Source: Mesorhizobium australicum WSM2073
GTDB lineage: Bacteria; Pseudomonadota; Alphaproteobacteria; Rhizobiales; Rhizobiaceae
Direction: 5' to 3'
Length of the DNA: 64,000 bases
Assembly: GCF_000230995.2 (NCBI RefSeq)
Contig: NC_019973.1
Span: 2,370,001 to 2,434,000 of the forward strand
Both the position numbers and the translations under genes were made by a program. Every line of letters starts with the position of its first letter. Position 1 is the first letter of the stretch. Shown piece by piece: positions 44,748 through 53,411 of the stretch. The notes under the pieces were generated by a model, which saw only the letters and a program-made list of their open reading frames with translations, did not search any database and had not been told where the DNA came from.

Positions 44748-45434
44748 ATGGAAAGCGACACGCTGACAAGGCCTGACGTGGCGCGCGGCGAACGCCAGCT
44801 CGTGGTGCTGATCGCACTGCGCGATGCCGTGCGTGCCGAGCGCTTGTCCGCTTCGCTTGCCATGGCCGACGATCTGCTGCCGGTCGTGGCCGGCGGCGGG
44901 GTCGCCGATGTCGCCATCGTCGATGACGCCGTCGCCAACAGCGCGGCCTCTGTCGATCGAGCCGGCGTCGGCGGCAGCACGACCCCAAAGGTACTGCTTT
45001 CGGACCGCGCGGGCCGGCCGCAAGGCCAGGTTTTTGCGGTGCTGCCGTTGGCCGCGGATGCAGCTTTGATCGCCGCTGCCGTCAGGCTGGCCGCCGCCGG
45101 CTACCGGGTGTCCGGCGAAGGGCGTTCGATGCCGGATAGGCATGAGGATTTCGACCGCGGTGATGCGGCCAATGGGGATGGAAGCCATAGCGGGTTGTTC
45201 GGCGAGGAAACGGTCGACGATGGCGCCGCCACCCGGCCAGCGCTGTCGCCGCGCGAGGCGGAAGTGCTGGCGCTGCTGGCCGAAGGGGCGCCCAACAAGG
45301 TGATCGCGCGGCGGCTCAACATCTCCGTCCACACGGCGAAGTTCCATGTCGCCGCGATCCTGATCAAGCTCGGTGCCGCCAATCGTACGGACGCCATCGC
45401 GATCGCGATGCGGCAGGGGCTGGTTCTGGTTTAG
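44748..45434 (+). CDS. LuxR-family regulator
   Basis: A 228-residue protein with a C-terminal LuxR/FixJ-type HTH (LSPREAEVLALLAEGAPNKV, LNISVHTAKFHVAAILIKLG). The N-terminal half is receiver-like but weakly conserved, with VADVAIVDDAV where the phospho-acceptor might be. GAGGACGG lies upstream of the start. It is in an operon with the pseudoprotease; no kinase gene is near. Confidence 0.85.
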   Translation: MESDTLTRPDVARGERQLVVLIALRDAVRAERLSASLAMADDLLPVVAGGGVADVAIVDDAVANSAASVDRAGVGGSTTPKVLLSDRAGRPQGQVFAVLPLAADAALIAAAVRLAAAGYRVSGEGRSMPDRHEDFDRGDAANGDGSHSGLFGEETVDDGAATRPALSPREAEVLALLAEGAPNKVIARRLNISVHTAKFHVAAILIKLGAANRTDAIAIAMRQGLVLV

Positions 45435-45482
45435 GAGTGGATGTCGGGCAAGTCTGACGATTATCTTCAGAGATTGGCGCTG

Positions 45483-45650
45483 CCCCTCATCCGCCTACCG
45501 GCACCTTCTCCCCGTATAGTGACAGGGAGAAGGGAGTTGCCGCGACCTCGGCGCTCCCCTTGCAAAGGTGATGATTGGCGAAGTCCGCGATGAGAGCGTC
45601 TTTCTCCCCGTCACTATACGGGGAGAAATGCCCGGCAGGGCAATGAGGGG
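45483..45650. repeat. Long palindromic intergenic element (RIME/MITE-like)
   Basis: 51-base arms at 45483-45533 and 45600-45650 are inverted repeats with a few mismatches. Each holds CCCCTCAT near the outer end and CTCCCCGTATAGTGAC near the inner end. The centre is 66 bases. This resembles the intergenic palindromic elements common in rhizobia; the copy number is not visible here. No transposase is present. Confidence 0.75.
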
Positions 45651-45678
45651 CGGCGCGACGGTGCGGACGAAGTATCCG

Positions 45679-45946
45679 TCAGCTGCTCGGTATTTCGAGT
45701 TCATCGTAACCGAGTACTTCGTCTTCGGTCATTGGGCGGTCCCGATCAGGTATTCCGGCCTGCTTGCTCTGAAATTTCCATCAGCCTCGCGATCAGGTCA
45801 GACTCGTTTTGCTGAGAAGTCAGGTGTTCGCGAGCAGTTTCGTTTTCGAGGCTCTGCCGGATCGCTTCGGTCACCGGCACACCACGGCTCTTGGCAAGTT
45901 CTCGGGCCAACCGCTCCACTTCGACATTCTTGATGAACAAAGCCAT
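45679..45946 (-). pseudogene. VapB-type antitoxin (Rv0623-like), frameshifted
   Basis: From ATG at 45946 the protein begins MALFIKNVEVERLARELAKS, the hallmark of PSK/Rv0623-like VapB antitoxins. The frame stops at 45746, but continuing after one base shift in the GGCCGG at about 45761-45765 gives PDRDRPMTEDEVLGYDELE, the normal C-terminus, with stop at 45679. No PIN-domain VapC toxin follows; the palindromic element lies directly downstream. The pair is therefore an orphaned, broken antitoxin. Confidence 0.75.
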
Positions 45947-46125
45947 TTGGTGATCTGCCATCCGGTATGGAATCATACGCCAAATCGGTTTCGGCGCCAC
46001 GTCGTTTGCAGCCGACAAGGCACGGTACCCTCCGCTACGTCACCATCGCGTCGCACCACAAGCTCTTGTATCCCGCTCTGGCGCGCGCAAGGATCGCGAC
46101 ACAAGACAATCCAGGCGGAGGAAAA

Positions 46126-46992
<867 letters not shown>

Positions 46993-47198
46993 AGGCGATC
47001 CTGCCGCCGCCGCTTGCTTTCAAAAAATGACTCGACATCGAACGGCTCCGGTTCACCTTACTGGCCGCCCTCGTCGATTGCCCGACGAAGCCGCTCAAGC
47101 CTCTGATCGCCGGTTTCTTCCGCAGGCATCAATTCGCCTCGTCCCGTTGAGCGCGTATTTCGGCCGGCAGGCCACCGTTTGCTAGGTGGACCTGAAGC

Positions 47199-47228
47199 AA
47201 AAAACCCCGCCGGAGAGGGCCGGCGGGG
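47199..47228 (-). terminator. Terminator for the leftward OmpA-family transcript
   Basis: A 9-bp stem CCCCGCCGG / CCGGCGGGG with a 6-base loop, preceded on the plus strand by six A, a U run for the leftward transcript. It lies 217 bp after the OmpA-family stop and may also serve the SDR gene. Confidence 0.7.
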
Positions 47229-47366
47229 CTCAATGCGTCCCGCTGGAGTCGGGACGGGGCAGGGAACGCCCAGTCAGGAATCTGGGGTGCGAAGCCCGGT
47301 GATTCAATGAGCCGGCTCCAAGGCCTGTACAATTCTTGTTGACCCGGGCCGTGCCGTCGGCAGTTC

Positions 47367-47394
47367 GTCCCATCCCGGTTGACCGGGATGGGAC
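47367..47394. other. Perfect 12-bp hairpin in 3' region of ompA-like gene
   Basis: GTCCCATCCCGG (47367-47378) pairs fully with CCGGGATGGGAC (47383-47394) around TTGA. It has no T run, so it is not a normal terminator. It lies 51 bp past the OmpA-family stop and 138 bp before the terminator, so it would be in that transcript's 3' UTR. Confidence 0.5.
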
Positions 47395-47445
47395 CTTGTT
47401 GCCGACCTCGTTCCAGAAACCACTGCAAGTGGCTGGAAACGCAGG

Positions 47446-49464
47446 TCAGTTGTTGCTCGCCACCGGCGCCACGAGCGAGGTGATGCGGCGGATGGCGACG
47501 CGCCGGTTCTCGCGGTTGGGCGCCGAGGTGTCGACCTTCAGATACTCCTCGCCATAGCCCTGTGTCGTCAGGTTCTCGGGCGGGATGCCGAAGGCGTTGG
47601 TCAGCGCTTCGGCGACCGCTTCGGCGCGACGGTCCGACAGAGCAAGGTTTGCCTCGGGCGTGCCGACGGCGTCGGTGTGGCCCTCGATCAGGAAGGTCTC
47701 GGCCGGGTTCTTTTTCAACAGCTTCTCCATGGCGTCGGCGACACCCTGGAGCTTCTGTACCTCGGTGTCGGAGATCGAGGACGAGCCGAATTCGAAATTC
47801 AGCGTGTCGAGGTCGATCCGCCGTGCAATGTCACGCACGCGGGCCGAACGCTTGACCTCGTTGATCGAATACAGACGCTGCACTTTCTCCACCGGCGGCT
47901 GTTCGAGGAAGGTGTAGTAGTCGTCGGGACTTTCGACATCCTCGGAATCGAGGATGTAGTCCCGGCGCGGGATGGTCAGCCGCATCGGCGGCAGGTCATC
48001 GCCGGGATCGCGCCAGTCATCTTCGTCCTGGTAGCTGCGCTCGTCGACATAGCTCAGCACATATTCGCGACCGTCGGGCGCGATGCGCGACCGCTGCAGG
48101 ATGTCGCCGTAGCGGTTGCGTATGGTGACGATCCGGAAGCCATTGTCGCGCTCGACCGTCTCGCGCGTGCGGCCTTGCGGCAGGTCCTCGTAGTAGACAT
48201 CCTTGGCGCCGCGGGTCAGGCGCGGGCGATCGTTGCTCTGGACGAACGTCTGGTCGTTGAACTGGACGATCACCCGGTCGCCGATTTCCTTGAGCACGTC
48301 GACGCCCTTGGGCCGGCGGCGGTCACGGATGTCCTCGTCAGGCGCGCGCTCGAGCCGCTTGCCCTTCTCCTGCGTCACCGGGACGATTTTTTCCGTCTTG
48401 ATCGCCTCCTGGGCGGCCCTGTCGTCGGTTGGAGGCGGACCCTGATCCACCGGCGCCACTACCGGCTTCCGGCCCTGGTCACCGCCCTGCTGGGCGTTCT
48501 GCCCACCATTCTGCTGCCCGCCGTTCTGCTGTTCGCCATTCTGGTTGGCGGGCTGGGTGGCTGGGTTCCCGCCGTCCTGGCCGTTCTCGCCGCGACCCTT
48601 GCGCCTGGCATCCTTCTGGCTGTCGAGGATGGGGGCGGCATTCTTGTCGGCGGGGGCTTCGCCCTGAACCGGGTTTTCGCCCTGGACAGGCGCGGCCTTC
48701 CCATTGGTAGCGGCCCCACCGGTGGCGGGCTGCTCTCCCGTCGCCGGCTGTTCGCCGGTGGTGGGCTGCCTACCGGTCGGCGGCTGTTCGCCGGTCGCGG
48801 GCTGCTCGCCATTCGCCGGCTGTTCGCCAGCCGGTTTCCTGCCGTGCTTCTTCGTCTTGTCTTGGGATTGCTCGCCCTGGGCGGGAACCTGCTCGCCGGC
48901 GGGAGGGGATTCAACCTTCGGCGTCGCTTCGCCGGCAGGAGCCTGCTTCGGTGTCGGAGCGGTCTCCGGCACGGCGGCCGGCGCCTCTTTCTGCTGGTCC
49001 AGCTTGTGTTTCCTGCCAGGCTTGGTCGGCTGGTTGTCGTTGGCAGGCGCGGCCTCGCCGGCGGGCGCCTGCTCGGTCTGCTGCTGCTGGTCGCGCTTCT
49101 TCCTGCGCGGCTGCTGCTCGTCGGTTGCGGGCGCGGCCTCGCCGGCGGGCGCCTGCTCGGCCTGCTGCTGCTGGTCGCGCTTCTTCCTGCGCGGCTGCTG
49201 CTCTTCAGCCGCGGGGGCGGGCTGCTGCGCGGCCGGAGCGGTCTCGGTCTGCTGTTGCTGCTCGCGCTTCTTCTTGCGCGGCTGTTCCTCGTCGCCCTGT
49301 CCCTGGTCGGTGGGGGTGTCCTGCGCCAGGATGATCAGCGGTGTCCCCCCGCGTTGCATGGGGCCGAACGCGGCTGTCCCCTGAAGCGGGGACGCGCCTA
49401 ACGGCGCGGATGCCATCAACAGGCCAAGGGCTGTGCCTGCCAGAATCCGTGGTTGGCGTTTCAT
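47446..49464 (-). CDS. OmpA-family protein with long repetitive linker
   Basis: A 672-residue exported protein. Signal peptide (RILAGTALGLLMASAPLGAS), then about 350 residues of low-complexity Pro/Ala/Gln/Glu/Lys sequence with tandem units (PRRKKRDQQQQ, APAGEAAPA, ATGEQP, NGGQQNGGQ), then a conserved central part, and a C-terminal OmpA peptidoglycan-binding domain (LNFEFGSSSISD, FLIEGHTDAVGTPEANLALS, NRRVAIRRI). It likely ties the envelope to peptidoglycan across a long flexible stalk. Confidence 0.9.
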   Translation of the reverse strand: MKRQPRILAGTALGLLMASAPLGASPLQGTAAFGPMQRGGTPLIILAQDTPTDQGQGDEEQPRKKKREQQQQTETAPAAQQPAPAAEEQQPRRKKRDQQQQAEQAPAGEAAPATDEQQPRRKKRDQQQQTEQAPAGEAAPANDNQPTKPGRKHKLDQQKEAPAAVPETAPTPKQAPAGEATPKVESPPAGEQVPAQGEQSQDKTKKHGRKPAGEQPANGEQPATGEQPPTGRQPTTGEQPATGEQPATGGAATNGKAAPVQGENPVQGEAPADKNAAPILDSQKDARRKGRGENGQDGGNPATQPANQNGEQQNGGQQNGGQNAQQGGDQGRKPVVAPVDQGPPPTDDRAAQEAIKTEKIVPVTQEKGKRLERAPDEDIRDRRRPKGVDVLKEIGDRVIVQFNDQTFVQSNDRPRLTRGAKDVYYEDLPQGRTRETVERDNGFRIVTIRNRYGDILQRSRIAPDGREYVLSYVDERSYQDEDDWRDPGDDLPPMRLTIPRRDYILDSEDVESPDDYYTFLEQPPVEKVQRLYSINEVKRSARVRDIARRIDLDTLNFEFGSSSISDTEVQKLQGVADAMEKLLKKNPAETFLIEGHTDAVGTPEANLALSDRRAEAVAEALTNAFGIPPENLTTQGYGEEYLKVDTSAPNRENRRVAIRRITSLVAPVASNN
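49046..49203. repeat. 84-bp tandem repeat inside the OmpA-family gene
   Basis: Two near-identical copies about 84 bp apart (about 49046-49119 and 49130-49203), each encoding a 28-residue unit around RRKKRDQQQQ and EQAPAGEAAPA. This stretch may vary in copy number. Confidence 0.65.
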
Positions 49465-49653
49465 CGAAATTCTCCTTGTGGGGTCCCATCCTTGCCGAAA
49501 CCGCTTTTAACGAAATTGGTTCCAGTTGCCCATCGTTAGGGGCTGTACAGGGCTATTGGCCGACCTTTTGAAGGCAACTTCATGTCATTCAGCCCCCTTT
49601 GCAGCCTCATTCCGGCTGTCGCCGCGCTTGACCTTGGCGGCGGCTGGGGCCAC

Positions 49654-50109
49654 ATGCCGGAAATGGAAACCCCGTTCTGGAAGACCAAGACGCTGGAAGA
49701 GATGAGCCCCACCGAGTGGGAATCGCTCTGCGACGGCTGCGGCAAGTGCTGCCTGTCCAAGCTCGAGGACGAGGACACCGGTGAAATCTACTGGACCAGC
49801 GTCGGCTGCCGGCTGTTCGACGCCGAGAGCTGCCGCTGTGCGGACTATGCCAACCGGCTGGCGCGCGTTCCCGACTGCGTCGGCCTGACGCCGCAGAATG
49901 TGCGCACCATCAGCTGGCTGCCCAGCACCTGCGCCTACCGGCTGGTGGCCGAGGGCCGCGACCTCTACTGGTGGCATCGGTTGGTTTCCGGCAGTGCCGA
50001 GACCGTGCACGAGGCCGGCATTTCCATGCGCGGCCGGGTCAAGGCGAGCGAGACCGACCTGGCCGAGCCGGAAGACTATTTTGACTTTATGCTCGACGAC
50101 GAGCCCTGA
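49654..50109 (+). CDS. YcgN-family cysteine-cluster protein
   Basis: A 151-residue protein of the YcgN/UPF0260 family. Cys residues in [31 protein letters not shown] and PDCVGL form the zinc/iron-cluster-like pattern; [20 protein letters not shown] is diagnostic. Function unknown. ATG at 49654 is used; METPFW at 49663 is an alternative. Confidence 0.9.
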   Translation: MPEMETPFWKTKTLEEMSPTEWESLCDGCGKCCLSKLEDEDTGEIYWTSVGCRLFDAESCRCADYANRLARVPDCVGLTPQNVRTISWLPSTCAYRLVAEGRDLYWWHRLVSGSAETVHEAGISMRGRVKASETDLAEPEDYFDFMLDDEP

Positions 50110-50356
50110 CGCGCGCGGTAGACCGTCAGGAGTTGCCTGTCGGGAACCCTGCGAGGGCGAGGCGCCTGGCGCGATATTGTTGAGTGCCGGCGAGGGATTT
50201 GGCCGGCGAGAGATTTGAAAGGTCGGCGCTTTGCCGTGTGGCGCCACATGAACCGCGGATGAACGGGCAGTTCGTAAATAGTTCAGACAGGCCGGTGCAT
50301 TCTCCCGCCATCGGTTTCACGAGGAGGGCGCAAGCCCGCAACAAGGAGAGAGAACC

Positions 50357-50713
50357 ATGTACACCACCATCAAGACGGCAGCGCTTTCGGCTCTGGTCGG
50401 CCTCGGCACGCTGGCGGCCATCCCCGCCCATGCCGACAGCCTCTATCTTGGCTTCGGCAACAACCAGGACCCGCGCTTCGGCGTCTATGCCGGCGACGAC
50501 GGCTATCGCCACCGCCGGGACGAGCGCCGCGACGATTGGCGCCGTGGCTGCTCGCCGGATCGCGCCCTCGACAAGGCGGAGCGCATGGGGCTGCACCGTG
50601 CCCGCATCGTCGATGTCAACCGCCGCGTGGTCAAGGTGATGGGCCGTCAGTACGGCGACCGCGTCGTCATCGTGTTCGCCAACGAGCGCGGTTGCCCGGT
50701 CATCAACCGCTGA
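50357..50713 (+). CDS. Small exported protein
   Basis: A 118-residue protein with a signal peptide (KTAALSALVGLGTLAAIPAHA-DS), a Gly/Tyr/Arg-rich middle (HRRDERRDDWRRGCSPDRAL) and a C-terminal domain (RIVDVNRRVVKVMGRQYGDR, FANERGCPVINR) with two Cys that may pair. Similar small exported proteins are common in rhizobia; no function is known. AAGGAGAGAG precedes the start. Confidence 0.85.
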   Translation: MYTTIKTAALSALVGLGTLAAIPAHADSLYLGFGNNQDPRFGVYAGDDGYRHRRDERRDDWRRGCSPDRALDKAERMGLHRARIVDVNRRVVKVMGRQYGDRVVIVFANERGCPVINR

Positions 50714-50727
50714 GAATCTCAGGCGTG

Positions 50728-50810
50728 GACCTTCTGTGAAGGTCTGGAGCCCCTTTCCCTAGGGAAAGAAGTGGCCCGAAACCCCGCGGGAGCGATTCCG
50801 CGGGGTTTTT
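50728..50810 (+). terminator. Three successive hairpins ending in a terminator
   Basis: After the exported-protein stop come GACCTTC-TGT-GAAGGTC (50728-50744), the perfect palindrome CTTTCCCTAGGGAAAG (50753-50768), and a strong terminator AACCCCGCGG / CCGCGGGGTT (50780-50807) with T run. The last is a clear Rho-independent terminator. Confidence 0.8.
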
Positions 50811-50880
50811 AATGCCCGCGGCGGTCTCTCTTGAGCAGGTCCGTGGCCAAGCAATGCTCAGCCACGGCGTCCAGCGCCGC

Positions 50881-51591
50881 CTACTTCAGTTCGAAGGTAA
50901 CGGTGACCTGGACATTGTAGGCGTTCTCGCCGGCCTGTACCGGCGCCGCGCCGGCCGCGGCGTCGAATGCCTTGGCGTTGATCGGCATCGGCGCCGGCCT
51001 GATGTTCTGATCGGTGATCTCGAGCACCCGGCCCAGGCTGACCCCGGCCGCCTCGGCCAGCGTCCTGGCCTTGGCCATGGCGTCGGCGACAGCTTTCTTT
51101 CGGGCCTCTGTGACGGTGGCCGCCGGATTGTCATTGGTGAAGGCGATGCCGCCGCCCTGGTTGACGCCGAGCGACACCGCCTTGTCGAGGATCTCGCCTG
51201 TCTTGTCGACGTCGCGCACGCGCACCGAGAGCGTGTTGGTCACCTGATAGGCGACGAGTTCGGCCTCCTGGCTGCCGTCCGGCTTGTTGGTATAGTTGTA
51301 GCGGGGGGTGATCTGGATGCCCGCGGTCTGCAGGTCGCGATCCTTGATGCCGGCGGCCTTCATCGCGGCGATCACCGCGGCCATGGCATCATTGTTGGCG
51401 TCGAGTGCGGCACGCGCCGTCTTGGCTTCGCGCATGACGCTGAGCGTCAGCACCGCCAGATCGGGGGCCACGGTTGCTTCGCCCTCGCCGGACACGATGA
51501 TGCGGGGCGGGGTCGGCAGATCGGTGGCTCCAGCCATCGCCGGAAAAGCGATTGCAGCGGCGAGCGCGAGGGGCAAAAGATGTCTGGTCAT
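50881..51591 (-). CDS. SIMPL-domain (DUF541) periplasmic protein
   Basis: A 236-residue exported protein: signal peptide (MTRHLLPLALAAAIAFPAMA), then the SIMPL/DUF541 domain (RIIVSGEGEATVAPDLAVLT, ARKKAVADAMAKARTLAEAA, GRVLEITDQ). E. coli YggE of this family helps with oxidative stress. It has GGAGAT near the start and lies 135 bp upstream (on the other strand) of the tRNA. Confidence 0.92.
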   Translation of the reverse strand: MTRHLLPLALAAAIAFPAMAGATDLPTPPRIIVSGEGEATVAPDLAVLTLSVMREAKTARAALDANNDAMAAVIAAMKAAGIKDRDLQTAGIQITPRYNYTNKPDGSQEAELVAYQVTNTLSVRVRDVDKTGEILDKAVSLGVNQGGGIAFTNDNPAATVTEARKKAVADAMAKARTLAEAAGVSLGRVLEITDQNIRPAPMPINAKAFDAAAGAAPVQAGENAYNVQVTVTFELK

Positions 51592-51726
51592 GAAAATCTC
51601 CTTGGTCTGCGATCAAGTCGCAGGGGGGCGCGTAGAGCGCGATTATGGGTTGATTTGGGCGATCTGCGAAAGCCCGCCGGGAAAGCCTTGTGCCGCGATG
51701 CGAAAAACATTAATCCAGCCCGCGTG

Positions 51727-51802
51727 GGGCCTGTAGCTCAATGGTTAGAGCCGGCGGCTCATAACCGCTTGGTTGGGGGTTCGAGTCCCTCCGGGCCCAC
51801 CA
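51727..51802 (+). tRNA. tRNA with CAU anticodon, probably tRNA-Ile2
   Basis: A full cloverleaf with encoded CCA. Acceptor GGGCCTG pairs with CGGGCCC, D arm GCTC..GAGC, anticodon loop CTCATAA, T arm with GTTCGAG. CAU can be Met or lysidine-modified Ile. The anticodon stem and variable loop (CGCTTGGTTG) resemble bacterial tRNA-Ile2 more than elongator tRNA-Met. Its 3' end faces the integrase at 51910, as expected for an attachment site. Confidence 0.9.
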
Positions 51803-51833
51803 TAACCGTTGATTTTGTTGACAAAAATCGCCC

Positions 51834-51870
51834 TGGGCCCAAAACGTTTTGGGCCCATTATGGGCCCAAA
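51834..51870. repeat. GGGCCCAAA palindrome cluster beside tRNA
   Basis: A perfect 24-bp palindrome (51834-51857; TGGGCCCAAAA and its complement meeting at ACGT) followed by a third TGGGCCCAAA at 51861-51870. It lies 31 bp past the tRNA, whose own 3' end holds CGGGCCCA. It may be an integrase arm-site cluster or the terminator of the leftward integrase gene. Confidence 0.6.
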
Positions 51871-51909
51871 GCAAAGACCACGGTCCCGGTTTGTTCCGAC
51901 TCAATTTGA

Positions 51910-53100
51910 TTATCTGACGATGCGCAGGTTTGCTCGCCGCTTCATCGCGTCGCGTTTGGCCTCGCGCTCGTTGATGGCACGGGCAATATCAACTGCGATC
52001 CGCTTCTTGTTGGCCTCGCGCACGTAGTCATCCGTTACCGCCATGGAGGAATGGCCCATAGCCTCCATTATGGCCCGCGCTTGGATGTTGCATTCAGCGA
52101 GGTAAGTGCCGAAGGTGCGGCGCAGGCCATGGAGCGTGTAGCCGCTAGGAATTCCCGCCTGCCGCGTCCAGTGCTGCATCATGCCCGACAGGCTCTTTTC
52201 TGAAAACGGGTTGCCATAGCCGTTCTTCAAGACGGTTCCCCCCTTCGAGCGGTCAAGCGGATCCAGCGCTGCCGCCAGCTTGTCTACGACTGGGATGAAC
52301 ATCTCGCGCCCGCCGTGGCGGTTGCGGTTCTTCTTCTGTCGGAAATCAAAGGCCTCGATTAGCACCAGCGAGCCATCGAACAGTTCAATCTCTTCGGTTA
52401 GAAGATCATCCCACGCAAGCGCAGCGATATCGCCGCGACGATTTCCAAGCCAGAAGCCGAGTGCGTAGCAGGTGCGTGCGGCTGTCCCGACGGGGTGTCG
52501 CTCCTCGAACGTTTCGCGCATCGCGATCGGCCAGGCCGGGTTCTTGGTCGATTTGGGCACTCGCACGCGGATGGACAACGAGGGATCGTCCTGCGGCTTT
52601 ATCCATTTTTCGATGTCGGTCGCGACCCATACAAGCTTCTTTATGGCCACCAACATGTGTTTGGCGACCGTACGGTTTGTTCTGAAGATGCCTTCAATTA
52701 TGGCGCGAAGCCGATCCGCGTCGAGGTGTTCGACTGGCGTTTCGCGCCACGTCAGCGGATAGGCAGGATCGACCTTCAGGCTGAGAAAGCGCTCGATCAG
52801 TCGCGCATTCTTCCGCTGCGTTGCTTCATCAAAATCCAGCCACTCCATCGTGGTCTCAAGTCGACGCGCGGCATGGCCAAATGTTTTTGGCAGTGCCCGA
52901 CCGGGCAAATCGATAATAACAGCATTCTTATGTTGGCCCTGCGTGGCATTCTCGTAAGCCACCTCGAACTCGGGATCTCCTGGCTTACCGGGAAGTTGGA
53001 TTTCAGGCATGCCTTTTGCACGGTAGCGGTAAGTTAGCTTGCCATTCTTGATACGCGAAGAGATCCCAGGATAGCGCGCATCCTTAAAGGGCCTAGCCAT
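51910..53100 (-). CDS. Tyrosine recombinase/integrase (phage type)
   Basis: A 396-residue site-specific recombinase. The catalytic tetrad is visible: Arg221 (LGNRRGDIAAL), His324 and Arg327 (LHGLRRTFGTYLAE), His350 (AMGHSSMAV) and Tyr359 (DDYVR). The N-terminal half binds DNA. The start at 53100 has GGAAGGAAC upstream and overlaps the end of the HTH gene by 8 bp. Its 3' end points at the tRNA(CAU), the likely attB. Confidence 0.93.
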   Translation of the reverse strand: MARPFKDARYPGISSRIKNGKLTYRYRAKGMPEIQLPGKPGDPEFEVAYENATQGQHKNAVIIDLPGRALPKTFGHAARRLETTMEWLDFDEATQRKNARLIERFLSLKVDPAYPLTWRETPVEHLDADRLRAIIEGIFRTNRTVAKHMLVAIKKLVWVATDIEKWIKPQDDPSLSIRVRVPKSTKNPAWPIAMRETFEERHPVGTAARTCYALGFWLGNRRGDIAALAWDDLLTEEIELFDGSLVLIEAFDFRQKKNRNRHGGREMFIPVVDKLAAALDPLDRSKGGTVLKNGYGNPFSEKSLSGMMQHWTRQAGIPSGYTLHGLRRTFGTYLAECNIQARAIMEAMGHSSMAVTDDYVREANKKRIAVDIARAINEREAKRDAMKRRANLRIVR

Positions 53101-53350
53101 CAACGTTCCTTCCAGACTTTCTCCGCCGGTGATCAGCTCGCGGGGAGTTCTCCAGCATCGCTTGCAGCGAAAGGGTTTTGCTTTCGATTGCAACGCGCAG
53201 GAGCAGAGGGTAGGGGAACCCTCTGCCTTGCTCTATGCCTTCAAAGGTGCGCTTTGGTATTCCCAGCGCCTTGGCCGCGGCTTCGGCAGTGACCCCCCCC
53301 TTTGCCCGCCAGGCTTTGACTTCTTGCGCAAGTTTCTCATTCTCGTTCAC
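53093..53350 (-). CDS. Helix-turn-helix regulator
   Basis: An 85-residue protein with a Cro/C1-like HTH (EVKAWRAKGGVTAEAAAKAL, GIPKRTFEGIEQGRGFPYPL) and a basic C-terminus (ADHRRRKSGRNVDG). It overlaps the integrase start by 8 bp and is translationally coupled to it. Probably controls element genes. Confidence 0.8.
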   Translation of the reverse strand: MNENEKLAQEVKAWRAKGGVTAEAAAKALGIPKRTFEGIEQGRGFPYPLLLRVAIESKTLSLQAMLENSPRADHRRRKSGRNVDG

Positions 53351-53411
53351 GTCATCCCTTCCGCACGAGCTATCAGCGTACTACGTCTACAGCGTATACG
53401 CAACAAGCGTA

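Larger units (their letters stand above)
46993..47445. other. Intergenic region with terminator and hairpin
   Basis: The 453 bp between the convergent SDR and OmpA-family genes. No gene can be supported; a 23-codon leftward frame starting near 47129 (MPAEETGDQRLERLRRAIDE) has no ribosome site and was not called. The region contains the terminator at 47199-47228 and a strong hairpin at 47367-47394. Confidence 0.4.

Noticed and set aside
47060..47131. Short leftward frame MPAEETGDQRLERLRRAIDE resembling an antitoxin tail
   Set aside because: Only 23 codons, no ribosome site, no N-terminal domain in any frame.
47677..49401. 574-codon plus-strand frame across the OmpA-family gene
   Set aside because: It is the antisense of the low-complexity repeats (Gly/Leu/Arg runs) and has no family resemblance; the minus-strand gene has a signal peptide and an OmpA domain.
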